64,000 nt of DNA, taken from assembly GCA_941918925.1 (NCBI GenBank), contig OW799234.1, forward strand, positions 70,059,043 to 70,123,042, read 5' to 3'. The stretch comes from Phyto melanocephala (lineage: Eukaryota > Arthropoda > Insecta > Diptera > Rhinophoridae). The position numbers and the translations under genes were made by a program. Under the pieces are notes generated by a model. It made no database searches. It was not told the origin of the DNA and saw nothing but the letters and a program-made list of their open reading frames with translations. How positions within the stretch are numbered: position 1 is the stretch's first letter; every line of letters begins with the position of its first letter. This document shows, in pieces, positions 11,399 to 24,089 of this stretch.

Positions 11399-12162
11399 GG
11401 TGGAGTTACATACCATCCGTTCATGCGTTGTTGCGTTTGATACTTTTTCACCTTTTTATACGTTTCTAAACTCAAGTTACATACAATGCGTTTTATGCAT
11501 CAACTCTTATGTTTTAATCAGCTGTTGTGTTTATATTTTTATTAACTAAAAACAATTTTGCCAAAATGGAAAGTAAAATTGACAATTTAAGGGAATTTAT
11601 GTAATTCATTTAGTTGATGTACATGATATTTTGTACTACAAAAAGTTCAAAAATAACACAAGCATCAATAAGCATCTCCTCCATTGCACTTGTTTTCTTT
11701 TAATAATAAATAAACAGAGATGACACTCAGCACATAATAGTTATCGATAAGTAAAATAAAAATTTTGGTAATGAAAAAATTGTGTTTAAAATTAGTTTTT
11801 ATGTATGTTTTTCTTAAAAGTAATTGTAAACTTTATTTCGAATGCTTTTTCTTTTATTAAAAACATTTTTTAATAAAAAAAAATGGAAAAAATAAATCCA
11901 CCACACAATCAAATTTATCGATAACATCGACAAAAAAATATTATTTGTCATCCATGGCTATCAACAACAGCTGACATTTTTTCACCTTTTCTGCGACGGA
12001 TACAAAAGTAGAAAGTAAACCTACTTTGCTGCGTTGATACGTTTATGCATTCCTTGCGTTTTGCCGTGTAACTTGTCACATACAATTACACTGACTCTAC
12101 TTTTTGACAGATGCATAAAACGGAACAACGGATAGAACGCATGGTATGTAACTCCAGCTTAA
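11399..12162. mobile_element. Candidate foldback-type MITE with imperfect terminal inverted repeats
   Basis: The left end GGTGGAGTTACATACCATCC and the right end GCATGGTATGTAACTCCAGC are inverted versions of each other and extend about 38 bp with mismatches. A second inner pair repeats the theme: AAGTTACATACAATGCG near 11474 and TGCGTTTTGCCGTGTAACTTG near 12054. No transposase reading is visible, and no clear target duplication was found. AACTCCAGCTTA is duplicated next to the right end (12150-12175). The family is unknown. Confidence 0.5.
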
Positions 12163-12838
12163 CTCCAGCTTAATACCAAATAATTAACATTTTTTAATCA
12201 CGCACATTCTCTCTTTTTTTCTCGAGCGCTAATGAAAAGTTATTATATGCCTGAACTTCTTTGATTATGACGTAGATAAACGAAGATACCAAATTTCTTT
12301 CAGTTTGAAGCACAACTTTTTAACATTTTATTCTAAGTTTTGCGAGATTTTTTAATCACGCATGATCCTGCTTGATTAATTTTTCATCTAATCACGACCA
12401 CGCGTGACATAAAAAATTATGACATGCATACACCTCCACTAAAACCTTACAATTGATTTTAAAACTGGTATTAATCGTACAACAAATCGCAACACTCCCA
12501 TAAAAATAAAATTTATAAAATAACTTTTGCTTGCTATGTTTTGCAAAATATTTTATATAAAATACGTTATATAAAAAAATATATACGTCGATATTAAAAA
12601 TAATATTCAAGAAACTTTTAGAAAAATCGTTGTAACACGTTTCCATAAATTCTAAAGCACCGTGTTGACAACACCTTTTGTTTTGGTTGCTTATGTAAAA
12701 ATCATATGGTTCGTTTTTAAAGTTTCTATAACTACACTAAAGTCGTACGTTAAGTAAACGGCGCGGTTACATTCCATCAACAGTCGGCTAACCAAGCCTT
12801 TACTGTCTATAACCGATCCAGTTTCTTTAAAATTTTTT
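12163..12838. other. AT-rich spacer
   Basis: No gene or repeat was recognised. An 84-codon minus-strand open frame (12392-12646) is low-complexity, rich in Phe/Tyr/Lys and without domain similarity, so it is not called. Confidence 0.45.
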
Positions 12839-13177
12839 TTACCACTCTTTGAATGGCTGACACATCAGGTGCACTTTCTCGACTGAAATTTTTTTGATGT
12901 TTGCGAGCAGTCTCAGCCATGGTGTAATCACATAAGGTGATAGCGTAAAGGAGAGCAATTTTTGTCTCTCATTTTTATGTATGGAGTTTGGCAATTTCCG
13001 AAGTTGTAATAATTTTTTTAAGTATGTAGCTTGACATACTCCAGAACACAAAAAAATAGTCAGCTGGGCTGACACCGCCACCTTGTATAAGTGTACCCTG
13101 GACTCAGCATTACTTTTAAAATGTTTATTAAAATTTTTCACAATTCTATCACATTGTTCTTTCATAAGCCGCTCCAT
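12839..13177 (-). CDS. Unidentified 112-residue open frame, doubtful
   Basis: This ATG-initiated frame starts MERLMKEQCDRIVKNFNKHF and ends QPFKEW at a stop. The region is less AT-rich than its surroundings. Just upstream on the minus strand is a short TGACAA/TGTCAG-rich stretch (13198-13245). I see no domain, signal peptide or membrane segment. After about residue 32 (LYK, before GTGGCG) the sequence could be intronic, making the first part a possible 5' exon, or the whole could be an unrecognised repeat. No function is proposed. Confidence 0.2.
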   Translation of the reverse strand: MERLMKEQCDRIVKNFNKHFKSNAESRVHLYKVAVSAQLTIFLCSGVCQATYLKKLLQLRKLPNSIHKNERQKLLSFTLSPYVITPWLRLLANIKKISVEKVHLMCQPFKEW

Positions 13178-13283
13178 TTTTAATAATCAGAAAAAAATAT
13201 GTGACAAATGTCAGAGTTGTCAGAATTGTCAGTGTTGCCACTTGCACACAAAAAGTTACAATATAATGTTTCATTATTTATAA

Positions 13284-14992
13284 TGTTAATATGAATCTTA
13301 CTTCAGCAGCGTTAAAAAAATATTAACTTTTAACAAAAAATTTAATAAAAGTTACAATAAAAGCTTTAAGTTAAAAATTTGCTTTTGAATTTATTACTTT
13401 TAAATTTATTATTAGTACAGAAAAAATCTTGTTTTAATATTTTTTTGACCCACGAAAAAGAAACCGCCTTTTTCAATGTACATCATTTAGATAAAACATT
13501 TTATAAATAATGGAAATAACCATACTATACTGTAAACTCTAAACAAAAATAGTACCAATACAACACTACAAAAGGTATTGTAAGAAATAAAAATTGTTGT
13601 ACGGTTAATAGTTTTATTTAAAAATAAACAAAATATTTTCTCTCCTTGCTGTAGTTGGTATAGGGTATTTTACACTCGCTACAATACAAATTAGTCCTCA
13701 TTAGTGGTTTGTTGTGTCTTAATTTAACTTATTTATTGTCTTCATAATGAACATACATATGTTTTTGATTTTTATAACATTTTCCAAATACAGTTTGCTT
13801 TCGTTGTATAATTTTCTTCTGTTCGAAAATTTTAGTGTTGGTCGTTTAAAACAATAGCGCTGAACCGTTAAAAAATGCTCTTAACTATTGAGTGTTAAAT
13901 ATTTATTTAAATGCTAACGTAATTAAAATGTTAATAGGTTGTCGTGTCATCAGCTTAGATGTACAAAAGATTGATATGTATTTCCGGAATTACATACAAA
14001 TAGTAAGTGGGTTCACCTTATGGCGTAAAAATAAAAGAGCAGCTGTAAGTGACTTGTAGCCTATTCTATGACCACTTAGCAAACTTTAAAAAAGTTCAAT
14101 AGCATGTCTTAATCTCAATTTTCTAAACATTTGTCTCTTCTCTAGATAAATAGGCAAAACAGTTCTCCTCTTTTTTGCCAGCCGATTTAAAAAATATATT
14201 CTATTTTAAAAATATGTTTGTACACCAGGGCAGTAGATCCCTTTTGTTCAATATTTTCGCAGTTAAGAGCACATACATATATTTTTTTTTAATAAAACCA
14301 AACATCGATAGAAAATTTATTAAAAAATTTTGTCTTTAAATAAAAAACTAATAAAAAGTTCCTATAAGTAAAAAAAAATAATTCGACTTCCCCTTTAAAT
14401 TAAAAGTTTATACGAATAAAGAATTTTTAATAAATTTAAATTATTTAATAATTTATTTATTAGATAAACTTCCTTTGAATACCCTACATCTTAAACAAAC
14501 CAAACCTACAGCTAAATATATTCATACCAATAATAAACTGTTTAGTCAGTCTGTTACATCATTAAAGATTTTTTAACAAGTCAGATTCAATTTATTTCTA
14601 TGTAAATTGTTCTTTAAATTTATTCAACTCAATCAAACAATATTTTAATTTTACATGGTCGACATTATTTAAACACGTTTAAAGAGTTAAAATTTGTAAT
14701 TAGTCAACGACATCTTAAGTGAACATAGACTAACTCCAACTAAGAACTTAATCATCTTTAAAGTAAACACACAAATTAAAAAACAATTTGTGAATTCAAG
14801 TTTTAAAATTTTTAAAAGAGTTACAAAATTGAACATGCAACATTTCATTTTAAACTATCAATATACGCAATACTTTAATATTGCATTATTAACTACATAT
14901 TCAAAACTAATATTCAAAATATTTTTTTCGAGTTCAGAATATTTTTTTTTTTTTTTTGTTAAATTTTATTTGTCTGATTAATTTTATCTATA
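13284..14992. other. AT-rich intergenic spacer
   Basis: It consists of long A/T runs with no recognisable genes, RNA genes or repeat ends. A 63-codon frame at 14790-14981 is poly-Phe/Ser low complexity and is not coding. Confidence 0.5.
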
Positions 14993-15411
14993 ACAAGTAA
15001 GAGTGCTATATTCGTATGTTATACGCCATTTTGCTTTTTTGTTTCCGACATCGTCTTTGATTTTTTTTTTTTTTTTGTGCAAAGTTAAATGTATTCTACT
15101 AGTCAAACCCTTATATTTAATATTCAAATAAATAAAGATGAGAGAAAAAATTATTTGCTATTTGATTTAGAACGTCATCCATCCATTCATTGGATACCAA
15201 TACCAATTTCATAAATTTAGTCTTTCAATGAAAGTGGACGTTACTAGCATATCGAAGTTATACAAAGAAAGTGATACATATTTTAGTATAAGAGATTATT
15301 CCAAAGCAATTAAAGTTAATAACAAAATAACAAATTTTGTGGTATAAAAGTACACAAAATTGATGGTAGGAATAAAAGATTCGGCACAGCCGAATATAGT
15401 GCTCTTACTTT
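14993..15411. mobile_element. Composite of two inverted DINE-1-like left ends
   Basis: The left edge CAAGTAAGAGTGCTATATTC and the right edge AATATAGTGCTCTTACTT are the same repeat terminus in opposite orientation. The right half (about 15190-15407) is subfamily A 5' sequence on the minus strand: TTTCAATGAAAGTGGACGTT, GTACACAAAATTGATGG, and the GGCACAGCCG palindrome. The left half has a CGCCATTTTG...CATCGTCTTTG segment like parts of the decayed inverted repeat at 34040-35665. Confidence 0.55.
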
Positions 15412-16076
15412 TTATACCCTTCCGTGTGAAATTTCTAAAATTTTTATTTCCGACCCCATAAAGTATATATTTTCTGAAAGCTTATGAATAGGGAAGTTGA
15501 TTAAGCTTTGTCAGTCTGTCCGTCTGTCCCTGTGTATGTTGAAATCGACTTTTTGAAGCCCCCCGACATCGCTTGGATCCGCATGAAGTATTTAAATATT
15601 GGAAATATTCGGAAGCAGATCGGTATTAAAAATCTTAAAAATCGGTACATAAACAACTAAGATATGAGTAAAACCATGACCACCTCGTTTTTTCACAAGA
15701 ACAACAACATGCATACATACAAACGTGGTATACTGTTAGAGTAAACGTGGGATCGAATCCCAGCCGAGCCAAATAAATTTTTTTTTATTTTTTATTTTAT
15801 ATGTATATTATTTATATATTTATTAATTTTTTTTTTATATATTTTTTTTCATTTTATTTTTTTTTATATTTTTTATTGATTTTATTTTATTTTTGTTAAT
15901 TTTTTTTAAACATACATACGTAAACTCAATTTATAATTTTGCAATGGAATGTTTTTATATAAGTATGTACGTATTTCATAAGAGATGAATGGTGATACAA
16001 AAAATTGTTATTGCATGACTGCACTTTGTAAAGAGTATATAAGATTCGGCACGGCCGAATATAGCACTCTTACTTG
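15412..16076 (-). mobile_element. DINE-1-like repeat, subfamily B
   Basis: The minus-strand start is CAAGTAAGAGTGCTATATTC with the GGCCGTGCCG palindrome at 16040-16075. The opposite end is the truncated TATACCCTTCCGTGTG. The tRNA-like cassette lies at 15730-15772 (ACTGTTAGAGTAAACGTGGG, then ATCGAATCCCAGCCGAGCC), followed by a T-rich tract to about 15910. A GTCTGTCC microsatellite is at 15515-15530. Confidence 0.8.
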
Positions 16077-16279
16077 TTTTGCTTACAGTTTGTATGTATG
16101 TATATACATACATATATTAAAAAAACTATTTTTTGCCTATAAATTTACCGATTATAACCCGATTTATTTAAAATTTTTCACGAATATCTCTAGAGGCATA
16201 TTACATATATCGAAAAATAATAGCAAAGGTTCCACTTAATAATTCTATGGCTGAAAATGTTTAATTTTAGTGGTAAAAA

Positions 16280-16580
16280 TAACAGAGTTCGTCGTGTTTA
16301 TTTGCTCATACATATCTCAAAAAATTATGGAATGATTGTGCTGAATTTCAGTAGTGATTCATTCCCGGATATTTCCAAAAGATTGACACCATACACAGGT
16401 CTGAGAAACATGTGGTTGCTTTTGAAAGTTGATTTCAACCAATACACGGACAGACGGATTATAAGCTTTCAGAAAATATATACTTTATGGGGTGGGAAAT
16501 GAATATTGTAAAAAATTACAAACGGAATGGCAAAGCTATATTATATGTATACCCTTGGGCAGCACAGGTAAAGGGTATAA
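16280..16580 (+). mobile_element. DINE-1-like repeat, 3' fragment of subfamily B
   Basis: It runs from GCTCATACATATCTCAAAAA through GATTTCAACCAATACACGGA, the CTTTATGGGG block, and the end hairpin TATACCCTTGGGCAGCACAG / AAGGGTATA. The 5' half, including the tRNA-like cassette, is missing. Confidence 0.7.
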
Positions 16581-17087
16581 TTGCATGGTATAAACACTAT
16601 CATTGACACATACATATGTATGTAGATGTAGATAAACTAACACGCTTATATTAAGCAGATAAAATGTTATTCCAAAACTTTTAAAAACTTTAGTCTTATT
16701 TTACTATATTTTTAACTTAACTATTACAAACATAGACCTGTCTAGAAATTAAACCATTATTATAAATATAATATTAAGTAATCACTATTTTGAAATCGAA
16801 TCAAATTTAACACTTCTGTTTAACAACTTGTTAACTTGTTTTTTTTTTGTCTGATTATTACATATATTATTCAGAATTATTTATTATTGCATTTAATTCT
16901 TTTCAACTTGTGAAACTTTAATTACTTTGGTATTTTATATTTTAATATCTTTTAGCTTTTTCAATATTAAATCATTTGCCTCAAAAAAGTGGTAGTCTAA
17001 TAAAAAAATGCAGTTGCTATGATTAATTAGTATTAAATCCAAATCAAAAAATTTCTGAATTTGTTAAACTTTTATTAAAAAAAAAAA
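16581..17087. other. AT-rich spacer
   Basis: No gene or element boundary was seen. It ends in an A tract directly before the next Helentron-like unit. Confidence 0.5.
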
Positions 17088-19285
17088 CAAGTAAGAGCAC
17101 TATATTCGGCTGTGCCGAATCTTTTATACCCACCACCAATTTTGTGTACATTTAAAGCACAATATTTATTATTTTGTTACTCATTATGGAATAATCTTTT
17201 TATAATAAAATATGTATCACTTTCTTTGTAGAGGGTGGTTAAATTTTAAGGGCCCATGTTGAAGGTGAACTACAGCTAGTCTTTAAATTAGTTTTCTGCA
17301 TTTCATTTTACATTTCTCAATCTCAAACTTACTCAATTTGATCCGTGGAAAGATACGTAAATGAGCAACGCTTTAAAGTTATTTAGATTTTTTATGAAAA
17401 TGGGCGTTCAAATCAAAATGCATTTTGTGCACTTCGTAATTCTTTTGATCAACATAATCATTCAAATTCATCCACAATCGGGAAAATTTTAAAAAATATT
17501 TAAATTTCTGCAAAACAGGTCTGTATAAAATGTTAGAAAATCTGTGAATGCCTTCTTAGTTCGTTGAATGGGAACCATTGCTGTTTTTTGCGATAGTGTG
17601 GTAAAAGAGCAGTCAACCTCGACTCATCATCGTGCCCAACAATTGAGCATCAACATTGTCATTGAAAATTTGGACCATCAGATAGAGGAGTGGCACCAAG
17701 GATGGGGGGGCCATTTGGCCGATATTTTGTCAAATACATAACTGAACCATACAAATTATATCATTATAAAAATAAATGATAGTAATTTCCTAACTAATTT
17801 GTGTTTGATATAAATTCAACATCGGTCCTTAAAATTTAACCACCCTTTATAACTTCGATATGCTACTAAAATGCTTTTGTAAATGTAGTTTTTCAATGAA
17901 AGTGGGCGTTAAAGTAGGCGTGTCAATAAAGTTTGTGCTAATAAATACAACTAAGATATTTCAATATAGTTCTTTATTTTCCCAAAAACTTTGTCAATAG
18001 AGAAATTACATGAATTTAAGAAAACCCGTTATATGGGAGGTAGGCGTTATAGTGGGCGTGTCACCTAAACTTTTTGGCACAACAACTACATTGACTAGAA
18101 GGATATATGTAGTAAATTTCCTCATCATACCTCTAATTTTGTCGGTTTTATGAGCTTTAACATTTCATTAACGGTAGATAACGTGAAAAGTGGGCGTTAT
18201 AGTAGGCGTGTCAAAGTTATTTTTACTCATGAGTACATTTTAGATGTTTCAATATAGCCTTTTATTATTCCAAAATCTTTTTTAATAGAGAAATTATATG
18301 AATTTTAGGTAAAGCGTTATATGGTAGGTGGGCGTAAAAGTGGGCGTGGCACCTTAATTTTTTTGTACAATAATGACACTGCCTAGGGGGATATACGTAG
18401 CAAATTTGATCATCATACATCAAATTTTGGCGGTTTTATGAGCTTTGAAATTTCATTAACGGTAGATAACGTGAAAAGTGGGCGATAAAGTAGGCGTGTC
18501 AAAGTTATTTCTGCGAATGAGTACATTTTAGATGTTTCAATATAGCCCTTTATTATTCCAAAATCTTTATTAATAGAGAAATTATATGAATTTTAGGTAA
18601 AACGTTATATGGGAGGTGGGCGTAAAAGTGGGCGTGGCACATTGATTTTCCGTTAAAAAAAAGCCTCTCACCAAAAAGCAAAGTGTGCAAAATTTCAGAG
18701 TCGTACATCCAATTTTGTTGCTTTTATGACGTTTTTGTTTTTAAATATACCGAAAAATACACTGTGCGGTATAAATTTTCGTACATTTTGATCGATAACT
18801 CCTTTCCTAATGATTAGATTTAGGTAATTTTTGGTGAGAAATATTGTTTTGACTCGAGAAATATATATTCGAAGTTTCATGACTCTACGTTAATCCGTAT
18901 GGACACAATACCATTTTATTCGATGTTCGTAGGACACGGTTTTTTCGACCTACTCTTGCATTCCGAGCTATAACTCACTTCCTAATATTCCGATATAGCC
19001 CATTTTCAATACCAAACAAACCTTGTCTATAAGAAAGATTCTGGCAAAATTTGAGCCTCCTAGCTTTTTCGGTGCGACCTCTATCGTGCTTTCAACAGAC
19101 GGACAGACGGACAGACGGACAGACGGACAGACGGACAGACGGACGGACATAGCTAGATCGTCATCAAATCAAACCCTGATTCAGAATATATATACTTTAT
19201 GGGGTCTAAAATGGATATTTCGATGTGTTACAAACGGAATGACAAAATGAATATACCCCCACCATTTTTTTGGTGGCGGGTATAA
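17088..19285 (+). mobile_element. Helentron-like 2.2 kb unit, copy 3 (dispersed), subfamily A
   Basis: Its 2198 bp match copy 2 (7633-9830) in length, in microsatellite repeat number (five GACGGACA plus terminal GACGGACGGACA) and at the GCGAATGAG site. I noticed no differences on line-by-line reading. It inserted after an A tract and is followed by AAACAACTAAC. It lies 7.3 kb from the tandem pair. Such identity in neutral AT-rich sequence implies very recent copying or an assembly duplication. Confidence 0.85.
17231..17847 (+). mobile_element. Internally deleted mariner-like element nested in Helentron copy 3
   Basis: Same ends, same TA flanks and same internal position as in copies 1 and 2. 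It is a passenger of the Helentron unit. Confidence 0.85.
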
Positions 19286-21705
19286 AAACAACTAACAATT
19301 TTAAAGCCATTGTGTATAAATCTTTGTATGACGAAAATTAAGACAACAAACATATCTGGTTTATACGTGCAGTGATTATTATTCGCGAAAAACAAAACAA
19401 ACATAAATAAAAAAAATAACTCAAATATTTTGTACTGGTATTTACATTTGTTAAGACATTAATAACTATAAAGTCATTTACATTTTGACAAATAATAAAT
19501 GTGAGAAGTTTTGACTAATTTTGGTATTTTTTTAACAAAAAAAATTTTACATAAATTATTGAATTATGTGGGTGTAAAGAACAAAGCGTTAACACAACCT
19601 CAAAATTTTTATACATTTAACCTAGTGGGAAGTGACGTTTGTCTAGAAGTCAGTTTTATGTTTCACAAAGTTTAAAAAATTTAATTTAATTAATTAAAAA
19701 GTAGTAGTAACATTTATTACAATTTCAATTTTTTTTTTTTTTTGATTCTAAAATTAAATTTAAAACCTATTCGAAATAAAATGTCATTAAGTATTAATTT
19801 GTAATTATATTTTAAATATTTTTTTCAGAATCTATTTGACCTTTCGTTTGCACATAACCATTTTAATTATTTATTCTTTTCAAAATTGATTATTTTATTT
19901 AATATGACATTGATACGTAGTATGTTTAAAATGATTACTTTTTTTAAAGTTACCCTACATCAATACATATGTATGTACATATGTATATTGCTCTATATTA
20001 CAAATCGAAACTTTGTGGACTTTTGACAAACAAATTTTTTTTATTAAATTTTTCAAGAAATAAAATCAGGTTGAAAGCAGTAAAATAAATATATTAAATA
20101 AGTTGTTTTTTTAACGTGATATCTCAAAAAGTGTTGTAAGTAAAAAGATATTGCTTAGTGCTTGAAAATCCTAATGATATGTATGTTTAAAACTTAACTC
20201 CTGCTTGGATTTTATTCATTATATGGATTACCGAAATTCAATTTTAGGCACAGCTATCTCTATAGTGGTTCATAATTGACCACCTCTTTTGTGACAAAAT
20301 ATTTATTATATAGGTAAAATATAAAGAAATACAGGCAACTTGCAAATGTAAATGAACTATTTATTATTTTGAGCGATAAATGTATGCCTGCCATTTAAGT
20401 TTTTAACATTATTTCATGTAAATGTAGCCCGCTGCTAAGCCGCAGGTCGTCGATTCGTTAGCTTCAATTTGGCATATGTACTTTTTCCAGCATTTTCTCC
20501 CGCTCCTCACCAATGGCAAATCTAGCATTGTCTTCCAGGGCTGTAATTGTGCCTGGCCTGCCTCTGTGCTACTAAGGAAATAGTCTAGTGGGGTCAAAAC
20601 GCTGCTAATACTCAAAGTATTAAATTTTATCTCTTTGTGGGTTTATATTTTTATTGACAAACTCCTTACTGTTTTAATGATCAGTGTTGTCAACTTAGTG
20701 CCTTTACCACTGTTTCTAAGTCGTTATTAAAATGTTTAAAAAGGAAAATTTGTGAATTTAATTAAATTTTTTGGTTAAACAGTTATGATACACACTATGT
20801 CATTTATTGGGTTAACACACATAAACTTTAAAGATTTAAAGTTTAGCAATTTTTATTTAGCCCATTGAAGCTGTTTTGGTCTTTAATATTTATTTAAAAG
20901 TAAAAATGTATCATTGAAATAATATAAAGAGTGAGCCAGAAAAAACTTGTACTTGTATTAACTTGAATAAAACTTAAACCGTTCAAAATAAAAATTCTTA
21001 AAAATTCGCAATTTATAAATTTTAAAATATTAGCATAATAATCCGAAGTTATAAATTGATCCATTTTTCTGGAAATCCTATTAAAAGTTTTATAGTTTCT
21101 TCCGTTGACTTTTTGGGCATGTCCCATTCTTGCATGTTTTAATTTTTTTTCTTTTAAGATAACAATACCCTTCCATAAGTCGAACTTTTGGACAGTTGAG
21201 TGAAATTGCCTCCAGTGGTAGAAAATTGACATTATTGTATAAGTACCACTCAAGGGCCTATTCTACAGTGGCATCATGGCAAATCGCGATAAAAATATTA
21301 AGACACTCTGTGCTTTTTTTTTTTGTCCACTATTGATCTTAAACATTCTCTCACCCATTATCCACATGAAAATCTTGACCCGAAAGTTGTGTATGCGACT
21401 TCATCCCAGCATTAGCTTTGGCTCTGTCAGCCGTATACTGTTTAATTGCTTTTGAAGCAGTGTCGCGATAGACCTTTCAGTTCTTTTGGTAATTTTTAAA
21501 AGTCCACATTATCTTTTTTTAAATATTTATTTTTACGTACTTATTTTTTCGCTGGCCATTTTGTTCGAATAGCAGTTGAAAACTAATAATTCAGAATAGA
21601 TAATATAATAATTTGTTAGACCAAGAATAGGTTTTTCTACCTCACTCTTTATGTAATATTTTACAAATTTGTAAAATATTATTGTTCAGTAATTTGTTTT
21701 TTTTT
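19286..21705. other. Intergenic spacer with no confirmed gene
   Basis: Most of it is A/T-rich. The 20409-20615 stretch is less AT-rich and carries a 68-codon minus-strand frame (ending GLAAGYIYMK) that could be a transposon remnant, but no motif is decisive. A 119-codon minus-strand frame (20894-21253) has no domain signature. GAACCACTATAG...CATAATTGACCACC near 20262-20285 may be a decayed transposon end. Confidence 0.4.
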
Positions 21706-22512
21706 ATACCCTTCACACAGTGAAAAAGGGTATATATAGGTTTGTCATTCCGTGTGAAATTTTTACAATTTTCATTTCCGACCCCATAAAGTATGTATTT
21801 TCTGAAAGCTTATGAATAGGAGAGTCGATTAAGCTCTGTCAGTCTGTCCTTCTGTCCGTATGTATGTTGAAATCAACTTTTTGAAGCCCCACGACATCGC
21901 TCGGACCCGGGTGAGGTATTAAAATATCAGAAATATTCGGGAGTAAATCGGTATACAAAATCAGAAACATCGGTACATAAACAACTGAGATATGAGCAAA
22001 AACCTACGACCACCTCGATTTTTTTTTTCACAAAAAATACCTTACAACAACATACATACATACAAACGTGTATACTGGTTAGAGAAAACGTGGCATCGAA
22101 TTCCAGCTGAGCCAAAAAAAATTTGTTTTAAATTTTTTAAAATTTTTTTTTATTTTTTTTAATTTTTTTTATTTTTTATTTAATATATTATTTATATTTT
22201 TATTATTTTTTTTTAATTTTTTTAATTTTTTTTTTTGTATTTAATTTTTTTTGTTTTATATTTATTATATATCTTTTAATTATTTTTTTTTAAATTTTTT
22301 TTTAATTTATTTTTTATTTTTGTTTTTTTTAACATACATACGTAAATTTATAATTTTACAATGGGATATTTTTATATATGTATGTTTTTTATATGTATGT
22401 ATGTACGTATTTCACATGGGATGAATGGTGATACAAACTACTGTTATTGTATGACTACACGTTGTGAAGGGTATATAAGATTCGGCACGGCCGAATATAG
22501 CGCTCTTACTTG
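21706..22512 (-). mobile_element. DINE-1-like repeat, subfamily B
   Basis: The 3' hairpin TATACCCTTCACACAG / TGAAAAAGGGTATA is at 21706-21734. The minus-strand 5' end CAAGTAAGAGCGCTATATTC is at 22493-22512. The cassette ACTGGTTAGAGAAAACGTGG, then CATCGAATTCCAGCTGAGCC lies at 22077-22114, followed by an approximately 220-bp T/A-rich tract (22115-22330). Confidence 0.85.
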
Positions 22513-23314
22513 TTTTATTTTGCTTTTTTAAAATACGAGTATTTTGCTTTGTTTTTGGTGCTTTTTGAAATATTAAAGTTAACAAGGCTGTTTCTAATTC
22601 TGGTCGTACACTTTCAATAATTTATTAATTATAACAGATTTATTTATTTTTCACTTTTCTATTTCATGTTGTTTCTGACTATAATTAAAGAAGTTTTTAA
22701 TAATTTTCTATAATTAGGAAATTTGTCGAAAATAGCATTTGCCTTAAGCCGCCTTTAACTGATCATATCTTTTTATCTTATTTGTAAAATCTTCTTTTGC
22801 CACCTATCAAACCAACTTGTTTTTTTTTATTTGATAAGATGTTGATAGACTTTATTTTAAGATTCTGCATTTGATGCTAATTTATTTAATGTTTTTTTTT
22901 TTTGCCATTATAACTTCATATTAAAAGAAGTTGATTTTTCTTCATCTTAATATTTTATTTAACAGTTTTTGTTAAACAAGCATAATGTTTCTTGTTTTAG
23001 TGTCATTCTGTGGTTTAGGAAGGGGGAAATAATTTTATATTGTTTCTTTGCTTTTTTTATAGATTTAATTAAATGTTTTATGTTGTTAATGGTTTAAGTC
23101 AAGTTATGGAGGCCCATTAATCATATCACAAATCTAGAAATAAAATTAAAAATTTAATTTAAATTGTAGTATTTAGTTAAGCAATTTTATAAAAATAAAC
23201 ATGAATTTTAGCTGAGATGATTAACTAGTATTAATAAAACTAGTAAATATTAATTTAACCAGAGACCTTTATAAAATATTAAGGTTATAAAATACGAACA
23301 AGTACACAAAAAAA
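22513..23314. other. AT-rich spacer
   Basis: No gene or repeat was recognised. Confidence 0.5.
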
Positions 23315-24089
23315 CAAGTAAAAGCGCTATATTCGGCCGTGCCGAATCTTATATACCCTTCACAACGTGTAGTCATGCAATAACAGTAAATTCACGTATG
23401 TATGTTAAAAAAAACAAAAAAAAATAAAAAATAAAAAAAAAATTTAAAAAAAAAAAATTTAAAAAAAAAATTTAAAAAAAAAAAATTATTATATACATAT
23501 ATAATATATATAAAACAAAAAAAAAATAAAAAAAAAATTAAAAAAAAAAAATAAAAAAAAATAATAATAAAAATATATATAATATATTAAATAAAAAATA
23601 AAAAAAAAATAAAAAAAAATTAAAAAAAAAAATTTTAAAAAAATTTAAAAAAAAATTTTTTTGCCTCAGCTGGGATTCGATGCCACGTTTTCTCTAACCA
23701 GTATACACGTTTGTATGCATGTATGTTGTTGTTGTAATGTTGTTTTTATGAAAAGAAAATCGAGGTGGTCGTGGGTTTTTGCTCATATCTCAGTTGTTTA
23801 TGTACCGATGTTTCTGATTTTCAATACCGATCTACTCCCGAATATTTCTGATATTTTAATACCTTACCCGGGTCCAACCTATGTCGGGGGGCTTCAAAAA
23901 GTTGATTTCAACATACACACGGACAGACGGTCAGACGGACAGACGGACAGACGGTCAGGGCTTAATCGACTCCTCTATTCATAAGCTTTCAGAAAATATA
24001 TACTTTATGGGGTCGGAAATGAAAATTGTAGAAATTTCACACGGAATGACAAACCTATATATACCCTTTTTCACTGTGTGAAGGGTATA
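23315..24089 (+). mobile_element. DINE-1-like repeat, subfamily B
   Basis: It starts CAAGTAAAAGCGCTATATTC with the GGCCGTGCCG palindrome and ends with hairpin TATACCCTTTTTCACTGTG / GAAGGGTATA. It contains an A-rich tract of about 250 bp (23408-23658), the tRNA-like cassette (23666-23705, complement orientation) and a GACAGACGG microsatellite (23915-23955). Open frames inside it come from repeat sequence. Confidence 0.85.

Noticed and set aside
20409..20615. A 68-codon minus-strand frame in a GC-richer patch
   Set aside because: Weak resemblance to transposase C-termini only. No motif is decisive, so no product is named.
20894..21253. A 119-codon minus-strand frame
   Set aside because: Low-complexity composition, no domain and no supporting splice signals.
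23661..24081. Open frames rich in DRRTDGQTDRR
   Set aside because: They are translations of the GACA microsatellite inside DINE-1-like repeats, not proteins.
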